64,000 bases of DNA from Terriglobales bacterium (GTDB lineage: Bacteria > Acidobacteriota > Terriglobia > Terriglobales > Acidobacteriaceae). The notes under the pieces are model-generated. The model saw only the letters and a program-made list of their open reading frames with translations, was not told where the DNA came from and searched no databases. Within the stretch, counting starts at the first letter, position 1. The number at the start of each line of letters is the position of its first letter. The position numbers and the translations under genes are program-made. The stretch lies in NCBI GenBank assembly GCA_025934735.1, contig JAICWP010000002.1:186001-250000 (forward strand). Reading direction: 5' to 3'. Positions 59,010 to 64,000 of this stretch are shown here, in pieces.

Positions 59010-60182
59010 ATGAAAATCCACGAGTATCAGGCCAAGGGAATCCTCGCTCGCTACGGCGTAGCTGTGCCCCGAGGCGAGGCGGTTACTACGCGTGAACAGG
59101 CGGAAGCCGTCGCGCAGAAGCTGTTCGAGCAGGGCGCTCAGGGTGTGGTGGTGAAGGCGCAAATTCATGCCGGCGGGCGCGGCAAGGGCGGCGGCGTGAA
59201 GATTGCCAAGTCCGTCGCTGAAGCGGCGGAGATCGCCGGCCGAATGTTGGGCATGAAGCTGGTAACGCACCAGACCGGGCCCGAGGGCAAGGAAGTTCAT
59301 CGCCTGCTCATCGAGGAAACGCTGCCCATCGAACGCGAGCTCTATCTGGGCATCGTGCTCGACCGTGCCGCGGCGCGCCCGGTGTTCATGGCATCCGCCG
59401 CCGGCGGCATGGAAATCGAGCAGGTGGCGGCGGAAAATCCCAATGCCATCATCAAGGAATACATTGATCCCGGCACCGGTCTCCTCGGCTTCCAGTCGCG
59501 CAAGCTGGCATTCGGCTTGGGTCTCACGGCGCAGCAGATCGGCCAAGCCAGCCAGTTCATGACCGGCCTCTACCGCGCTTTCGAGGAAACTGACGCCTCG
59601 TTGATGGAGATCAACCCGTTCATCACCACCAAGGATGGCCGCCTGTTCGCGCTCGACGCCAAGATCAATTTCGACGACAACGCTCTGTTCCGCCACAAGG
59701 ACATCAAAGAACTCCGCGACGTCACCGAGGAAGATCCGCTGGAAGTCGAAGCCTCCAAGTACGCGCTCAACTACATCAAGCTGGACGGAAACGTGGGCTG
59801 CATGGTGAATGGGGCGGGTCTGGCCATGGCCACCATGGACATCATCAAGTATGCCGGCGGCATGCCTGCCAACTTCCTGGATGTGGGCGGCGGCGCCAAT
59901 GCTGAGCAGGTTACGCACGCGTTTGAAATCCTGCTGATGGATAAGAATGTGCGCGCGGTGCTGATCAACATTTTTGGCGGCATCCTGCGCGTGGATACGC
60001 TGGCCAATGGCCTGGTCGAAGCGGCCCGCAAGACCAACATTCAGCTTCCGATCGTCCTCCGCCTGGAAGGCACCAACGTGGAGAAGGGGCGCGAGATCCT
60101 GAAGGAATCGGGCATCAACTTCATCGTGGCAGACACGATGAAGGATGCGGCGGAAAAGGTGGTTGCGGCGGCAGGAGCGTAG
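59010..60182 (+). CDS. sucC: Succinate-CoA ligase beta subunit
   Basis: A 390-residue ATP-grasp protein beginning [21 protein letters not shown]. The nucleotide site is [23 protein letters not shown], then [31 protein letters not shown], and the CoA-ligase half has [20 protein letters not shown] and [20 protein letters not shown]. It forms a heterodimer with SucD to make ATP or GTP from succinyl-CoA in the citric acid cycle. 71-base gap to sucD. Confidence 0.97.
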   Translation: MKIHEYQAKGILARYGVAVPRGEAVTTREQAEAVAQKLFEQGAQGVVVKAQIHAGGRGKGGGVKIAKSVAEAAEIAGRMLGMKLVTHQTGPEGKEVHRLLIEETLPIERELYLGIVLDRAAARPVFMASAAGGMEIEQVAAENPNAIIKEYIDPGTGLLGFQSRKLAFGLGLTAQQIGQASQFMTGLYRAFEETDASLMEINPFITTKDGRLFALDAKINFDDNALFRHKDIKELRDVTEEDPLEVEASKYALNYIKLDGNVGCMVNGAGLAMATMDIIKYAGGMPANFLDVGGGANAEQVTHAFEILLMDKNVRAVLINIFGGILRVDTLANGLVEAARKTNIQLPIVLRLEGTNVEKGREILKESGINFIVADTMKDAAEKVVAAAGA

Positions 60183-60253
60183 CACCGTCTCAGTTACAGA
60201 GGCGAAACATGACCTCGCGATAACCAGCAGTACGCCGGCGCCATAAGGGAATC

Positions 60254-61138
60254 ATGAGCATTCTGGTCAATAAGAGCACGCGGGTAATCGTTCAGGGGCT
60301 TACGGGCAAGGAAGGCACCTTCCACGCCAAAACGTGCGCCGAATACGGCACCAAAATCGTAGGTGGGGTCACGCCGGGCAAGGGCGGCACCACGCACGAG
60401 GGTTGGCCGGTGTTCAATACCGTGCAGCAGGCGGTGGACGCGACCGGGGCCGGCGCCTCGGTGATCTTTGTGCCGCCGCCGTTCGCTGCCGACGCCATCA
60501 TGGAGGCCGCCGATGCCGAGATCGAACTCATCGTCTGCATCACCGAGGGCATTCCCACGCTCGACATGGTGCGCGCCTGGGAGTTCCTGCAGGACCGGCG
60601 TTCGCGCTTGATCGGGCCCAATTGCCCAGGCATCATTTCGCCCGGCAAGTGCAAAATCGGCATTATGCCGGGACACATTCACAAGGAAGGCAACGTGGGC
60701 ATCGTATCGCGCTCCGGCACGCTGACCTACGAAGCCGTGCACCAGCTTACGAGGCGGGGCATCGGGCAATCCACCGCCATTGGCATCGGGGGCGATCCCA
60801 TCATCGGCACCAACTTCGTGGACGCCGTGGAGCTTTTCGAGAAAGACCCCCAGACCGAAGCCATCGTCATGATCGGCGAAATCGGCGGCAATGCCGAGGA
60901 GACCGCGGCCGAGTACATCAAGGCGCACGTGCGCAAGCCGGTAGTGTCGTTCATCGCCGGACAAACCGCGCCTCCGGGCCGCCGCATGGGTCACGCTGGG
61001 GCCATCATCTCCGGCGGGCACGGCACCGCCGCGGAAAAAATCCGCGCCCTGGAAGCGGCCGGCATTCGCGTGGCCAAGTCCCCGGCGGTGATTGGGGATA
61101 CGGTGATCGAGGCGATGCGGAAATCGGTGCCTGTGTGA
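60254..61138 (+). CDS. sucD: Succinate-CoA ligase alpha subunit
   Basis: A 294-residue protein: CoA-binding domain ([35 protein letters not shown]), [42 protein letters not shown], and the phosphohistidine H247 in [22 protein letters not shown] precedes the ATG. It is co-transcribed with sucC. ndk follows after 71 bases on the same strand, a useful pairing because Ndk regenerates nucleoside triphosphates. Confidence 0.97.
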   Translation: MSILVNKSTRVIVQGLTGKEGTFHAKTCAEYGTKIVGGVTPGKGGTTHEGWPVFNTVQQAVDATGAGASVIFVPPPFAADAIMEAADAEIELIVCITEGIPTLDMVRAWEFLQDRRSRLIGPNCPGIISPGKCKIGIMPGHIHKEGNVGIVSRSGTLTYEAVHQLTRRGIGQSTAIGIGGDPIIGTNFVDAVELFEKDPQTEAIVMIGEIGGNAEETAAEYIKAHVRKPVVSFIAGQTAPPGRRMGHAGAIISGGHGTAAEKIRALEAAGIRVAKSPAVIGDTVIEAMRKSVPV

Positions 61139-61209
61139 GCGGCAGTTGCCAGCTACCGACTAACCACTACTCAGGAACAGCTGAATAGCTACGGACGACC
61201 AACGACTGC

Positions 61210-61632
61210 ATGAAAACTCTTCAACGCACTCTTGCCATCATCAAGCCCGATGCGGTTGCCCGCGGCGCCATAGGCGATATTATTGGCAGCCTCGAGCGCC
61301 GCGGTTTCAGGATCCTCAGCGGCAAAATGCTGCACATTACCCGCAAGCAGGCGGAAGGCTTTTATGCAGTGCACGCGGGCAAGCCATTTTTTGAATCGCT
61401 GACCAAGTTCATGTCGGAGGGCCCCATCCTCGTGATCGCGCTGGAGAAGGAAAATGCCATTGCCGAGTGGCGCGAGATCATGGGCGCTACCAATCCGGCC
61501 AATGCCAAGGAAGGCACCGTCCGCAAGAAGTGGGCGGAAAGCATCGAGCGAAACGCGGTGCACGGCTCCGATGCGGAGGATACCGCCCGTTTCGAGCTGA
61601 GCTACTTTTTTGCCGGATACGAGTTGCAGTAG
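61210..61632 (+). CDS. ndk: Nucleoside diphosphate kinase
   Basis: A 140-residue protein with [43 protein letters not shown] and the active-site H118 in [14 protein letters not shown]. Length and motifs are canonical. It balances NTP pools. No Shine-Dalgarno is clear; the upstream 71 bases contain GCTACGG/CGACCAACGAC repeat-like sequence. Confidence 0.97.
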   Translation: MKTLQRTLAIIKPDAVARGAIGDIIGSLERRGFRILSGKMLHITRKQAEGFYAVHAGKPFFESLTKFMSEGPILVIALEKENAIAEWREIMGATNPANAKEGTVRKKWAESIERNAVHGSDAEDTARFELSYFFAGYELQ

Positions 61633-61690
61633 CGGGTAGCCAGTACCCATTTCGCTGAGAACTGTCCACTGAGAACTGAGAACCGTTGTT
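61633..61690. repeat. ACTGAGA heptad array between ndk and the tautomerase gene
   Basis: GTAGCGGGTAGCCAGTACC then CGCTGAGAACTGTCCACTG and AGAACTGAGAACC. The array ends eight bases before the next ATG, and no other ribosome binding sequence is present. Confidence 0.65.
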
Positions 61691-61888
61691 ATGCCGCAGG
61701 TGCAAATCACAATGCTGGAAGGGCGCACGCTGGAGCAGAAGCGTCGCGTGGCGCAGCGCATCACCGAAGTGCTGGTGGAAGACGCCGGCGCCTCGCGCGA
61801 GGCCATCAGCATTTCCTTTGTAGAGGTCTCTAAAGAGAACTACGCCTCCTCCGGCGTGTTGGTCGTGGACAAGAAAAAGAACTCCTGA
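61691..61888 (+). CDS. 4-oxalocrotonate tautomerase-family protein
   Basis: A 65-residue protein with the N-terminal catalytic proline right after Met (MPQVQITMLEGRTLEQKRRVAQRITEVLVE) and the later SFVEVSKENYASSGVLV. Small beta-alpha-beta tautomerases catalyse keto-enol shifts on 2-oxo acids. The family is confident, the substrate unknown. Follows ndk by 58 repeat-rich bases. Confidence 0.88.
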   Translation: MPQVQITMLEGRTLEQKRRVAQRITEVLVEDAGASREAISISFVEVSKENYASSGVLVVDKKKNS

Positions 61889-61919
61889 TCAATTTCTATG
61901 GGGCAGCAGATTCGGCGAG

Positions 61920-62741
61920 CTATGCGGCCGCCCCTGCTGCCGCGTGCCGTTGCAGGAATCGTAAGGTTTTCTGGTTGAACTCCTCCGTCTTCTCATAGAG
62001 CGCCGCGTGCGCGCACCCTTCGAAAATCAGCAGCTCAGAACCGCGAATACCACGATTCATCTGATCCGCAAAACGAGTGGAGGTCACCATGTCGGCCCGT
62101 CCGAAGGTGATCAACGTAGGCGTCGAGATTCGATCCAATTGCCCCGCCGCGTCGTGGGCGATGACTGCATTCGACTGCTGGATGAAAGCGGCGAGCGGTT
62201 GTTCCGGTCGGCTGCGAACAAAAGCCGCCAGCGACTGAATATAATCCGGCTTGGAGGCATAGAGTTCGGGCGTGAAGCACCAGGGAAAGATTCCGCGAAT
62301 GACCATCTCGGGCACACTCTGCAGCGCTTTGGCCATTACTTGCCAGCCTTCCACGACGGTCGTCACGAAGCCATCCGTCTTGGGCCAACTACTATGCAGC
62401 AACAACGATTTGACCTTGTCGGGATGCTTGGCTGCCAGCCACATGCCGATTGCCCCACCGAGAGACATGCCGGAGACGTGCGCCCTTTGGATGCCCGCGG
62501 CCTGCATGAATGCGGCAACATCATCAGCAAGCAGTTCGGTGGACCAAACGCCCGCGGGTTTGTCCGTTTCACCGGTCCCGCGAAGGTCGAGGGAAATGCA
62601 GGTGAAGTGCTTGGCGTATTCTGCTACTTGGAACGCGTAACAGGCGTGGTCGGCGCTCAGATAGGGAATGAGAATGAGGGGTTCGCCGGCTCCTTGCTGT
62701 TCGTAGTTCATGGTGATGTTGTTGGCTTTGAGCTTAGGCAT
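61920..62741 (-). CDS. Alpha/beta hydrolase
   Basis: From ATG 62741 273 residues; the upstream frame has no support. Oxyanion region PLILIPYLSADHACYAFQV, SLDLRGTGETDKPAG, nucleophile S93 in HVSGMSLGGAIGMWLAAKHP, the Asp region TPTLITFGRADMVTS and the His in FEGCAHAALYEKTEEFN. The family includes esterases, haloperoxidases and 3-oxoadipate enol-lactonase-like enzymes; substrate not assignable. A terminator for the upstream VOC gene separates the two. Confidence 0.9.
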   Translation of the reverse strand: MPKLKANNITMNYEQQGAGEPLILIPYLSADHACYAFQVAEYAKHFTCISLDLRGTGETDKPAGVWSTELLADDVAAFMQAAGIQRAHVSGMSLGGAIGMWLAAKHPDKVKSLLLHSSWPKTDGFVTTVVEGWQVMAKALQSVPEMVIRGIFPWCFTPELYASKPDYIQSLAAFVRSRPEQPLAAFIQQSNAVIAHDAAGQLDRISTPTLITFGRADMVTSTRFADQMNRGIRGSELLIFEGCAHAALYEKTEEFNQKTLRFLQRHAAAGAAA

Positions 62742-62804
62742 AAGCCCCCCTAAATAATTCGTCACAGCATACGCGCCCCGTACAATATCCGAAAGTGAGC
62801 TGCA

Positions 62805-62844
62805 AAAACATGGGCGCACGTCCGGTTTGGCCGGAGTGCGCCCT
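62805..62844 (-). terminator. Rho-independent terminator of the VOC gene
   Basis: Minus strand: GGGCGCAC-TCCGG, loop CCAAA, CCGGA-C-GTGCGCCC, a 13-bp stem with one bulged C, followed by ATGTTTTTG. It starts 19 bases beyond the VOC stop codon. Confidence 0.88.
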
Positions 62845-62862
62845 AGTTGGTTGAAAACCGAG

Positions 62863-63336
62863 CTAGCCCGCCTTGGCGAAGAAAGCCTTGGCGCGTGATT
62901 CCACTTCCTCGGGCGTCAATTGTTCCACTCGCGTGGCCAGGCTCCAGCGCTGGCCGAATGGATCCACCACCTGCCCGTAGCGATCGCCCCAGAACTGGTT
63001 GGCTACCGGCATGGTGGCCTTGGCACCGGCCTTGACTGCCCGATCGAACAGGCTGTCCACGTCCTCAGTCTGGATATGGAGAGTGATGTTGGTGCCGCCC
63101 AGCGTTTCGGATGAAGCGCAGCCCATGCCAGGAAATTCGTCATTCATCATGATCAGAGAATCCCCGATGCGGATTGCGGCGTGCATGACCTTCCCATCGG
63201 GCGTCAGGCTGCGCCCAAGCTCTTCCGCCCCAAACGCTTGCTTGTAAAACTCGATTGCCTGCGCGGCGTTCCGCAGTGTGATGTGCGGCGTGACGGAGTG
63301 AAATCCTTCCGGAATGGCTGGAGTTTTCGAAGGCAT
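62863..63336 (-). CDS. VOC-family (PhnB/glyoxalase-like) protein
   Basis: ATG 63336 follows AAAGGAG at good spacing; the longer frame to 63498 is not needed. 157 residues: two beta-alpha-beta-beta-beta halves, with VTPHITLRNAAQAIEFYKQAFGAEELGR, MHAAIRIGDSLIMMNDEFPGMG, HIQTEDVDSLFDRAVKAGAKATMPV and FWGDRYGQVVDPFGQRWSLATR. This is the PhnB-like subgroup of the vicinal-oxygen-chelate fold. Function unknown; likely a metal-binding enzyme or ligand-binding protein. Confidence 0.92.
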   Translation of the reverse strand: MPSKTPAIPEGFHSVTPHITLRNAAQAIEFYKQAFGAEELGRSLTPDGKVMHAAIRIGDSLIMMNDEFPGMGCASSETLGGTNITLHIQTEDVDSLFDRAVKAGAKATMPVANQFWGDRYGQVVDPFGQRWSLATRVEQLTPEEVESRAKAFFAKAG

Positions 63337-63466
63337 GGTTGGCTCCTTTAAGTGATGTAAGTTGAGGGTTCTTGCGGGCCTGGATCGGCGTAATTCTACG
63401 CGCGCGCAGGCACGGTTGCCACTATGAGACAGACGAGGCCCAGCACCGTAGGACACTGTGGAAAAG

Positions 63467-63760
63467 CTAAATTTCTTCTGCCGGGCGGAAGAATTCACGG
63501 GTGATGTTCTCGATCAGTGGCCCCAGGCGATCGGTGACATACTGCTTGAAGTAGGGCGCCCCACGGTGTGCATCGAGCGCCGCCTGGTCCACGTACTGCT
63601 CGTAAAAGCAGAATTTGCGAGGATTTTCCGTGGACTGCTGGCCCACATACATGCGGTTCCCCGGCTCCCCCCGGGTGTGCTCTACCATCTTGCGCATAAT
63701 TTCCAGTGTCTGCTTTTCGGCGCCGGGCTTGACGGTGAAGTGAACGATGAGAACCAGCAT
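63467..63760 (-). CDS. Antibiotic biosynthesis monooxygenase (ABM) domain protein
   Basis: A 97-residue ferredoxin-like protein: VLIVHFTVKPGAEKQTLEIMRKMVEHTRGEPGNRMYVGQQSTENPRKFCFYEQYVDQAALDAHRGAPYFKQY. This matches the ABM / quinol monooxygenase (YgiN-like) family, where His of ALDAHR is typical. Cofactor-free oxygenase or a simple quinone-binding protein. Same strand as the VOC gene but 130 bases upstream. Confidence 0.88.
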   Translation of the reverse strand: MLVLIVHFTVKPGAEKQTLEIMRKMVEHTRGEPGNRMYVGQQSTENPRKFCFYEQYVDQAALDAHRGAPYFKQYVTDRLGPLIENITREFFRPAEEI

Positions 63761-63810
63761 GGTAGTTGGACCGAGTGTGAGATTATCAATGCGGTTGCAC
63801 CAAGTGCAAC

Positions 63811-64000
63811 TCAGGCCCGTGCCGGCACCCGGCGTTTTGCCCGCTCGGCGCCCGCTGCGTTCATTCCCACCAGCCCCGCAAATTCCTCCACAAACATGGT
63901 CTGGTCGCGCTCCGGCCCGGTGGAAATCATTCCAATCCGTGCTCCCGTCTGCTTCTCCAGGAAGGCGAGGTACTCGCGTGCCTTGGTTGGCAGCTTTTCC
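63811..64000 (-). CDS. purA: Adenylosuccinate synthetase C-terminus (partial)
   Basis: The minus strand from the window edge to a TGA at 63811 reads LPTKAREYLAFLEKQTGAR and then IGMISTGPERDQTMF. This is the C-terminal signature of PurA (family pattern LPxNAxxYLxxLExxxGxPIxxxSTGPxRxxTI). A 25-residue Ala/Arg-rich tail follows. PurA makes adenylosuccinate from IMP and aspartate. The start lies beyond the window. Confidence 0.88.
   Translation of the reverse strand, partial: EKLPTKAREYLAFLEKQTGARIGMISTGPERDQTMFVEEFAGLVGMNAAGAERAKRRVPARA

Noticed and set aside
58983-60185. 400-codon minus-strand frame opposite sucC
   Set aside because: Antisense shadow; composition rich in His/Gln/Leu and unlike any family I know.
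63337-63498. 54-residue N-terminal extension of the VOC protein
   Set aside because: A strong ribosome binding site precedes the ATG at 63336, and the extension overlaps the ABM gene's 3-prime end.

Overview
The window is about 60% GC and dense with genes. It most resembles a soil or environmental Acidobacteriota genome (Terriglobia-like), probably an environmental assembly. The assignment is inferred from the gene set: a giant Oar-type TonB-dependent receptor with a carboxypeptidase-regulatory N-terminus, a DUF2934 protein, an imuA-imuB-dnaE2 mutagenesis cassette, MEDS-domain sensory proteins, and short degenerate repeat arrays of kinds seen in acidobacterial genomes. No ribosomal RNA is present to confirm it.

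Layout. 1-8.5 kb is housekeeping: a cut-off ZIP transporter, a four-helix-bundle protein, ychF, an M28 peptidase, a DUF4149 membrane protein, a MoxR ATPase, an F420-reductase-like dehydrogenase, htpX and a TonB-like protein. 8.6-12.9 kb is a tightly overlapping minus-strand cytochrome c maturation operon (ccmF, ccmH, a CcmI-like protein and a carboxypeptidase-regulatory protein). 13-20.5 kb holds a frameshifted receiver protein, a DUF2934 protein and the minus-strand imuA-imuB-dnaE2 translesion cassette. All three cassette genes carry in-frame insertions of dispersed repeats. A tRNA-Glu(CTC) at 21.6 kb is followed by about 1 kb without convincing genes. Next comes a signalling island at 22.7-28.6 kb: three MEDS-domain proteins, a six-PAS histidine kinase and a single-domain response regulator. 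One MEDS gene has an in-frame UGA where I recall the family having cysteine. A decayed recD2-like fragment and an O-methyltransferase follow.

30.2-40.3 kb is a carbohydrate-use locus. A divergent GntR/UTRA regulator faces a TonB-dependent receptor, a glycoside hydrolase, a SIS-domain sugar isomerase/deaminase, a sugar MFS permease and a beta-propeller hydrolase-like protein. The same GTATATRCATA motif lies in both divergent promoter regions. An epoxide-hydrolase-like protein, a GH42-like beta-galactosidase, a small kinase and a Pal lipoprotein follow. 45-49 kb is a loose stretch of hypotheticals that includes a truncated YtcJ-type amidohydrolase joined to a CusF-like copper-binding gene. 49-64 kb is again housekeeping: a PAP2 phosphatase, a phosphoesterase-lipid kinase pair, rlmB with an overlapping inactive-looking metallopeptidase, a beta-CASP nuclease, GH16, DinB, trpD, sucCD, ndk, a tautomerase, small enzymes, and the end of purA.

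The most unusual theme is repeat invasion. Several families of roughly 7-bp degenerate tandem arrays and a longer shared element of about 150-180 bp fill intergenic gaps. They supply stop codons, replace ribosome-binding regions, and are translated as in-frame inserts inside imuA, imuB and dnaE2.
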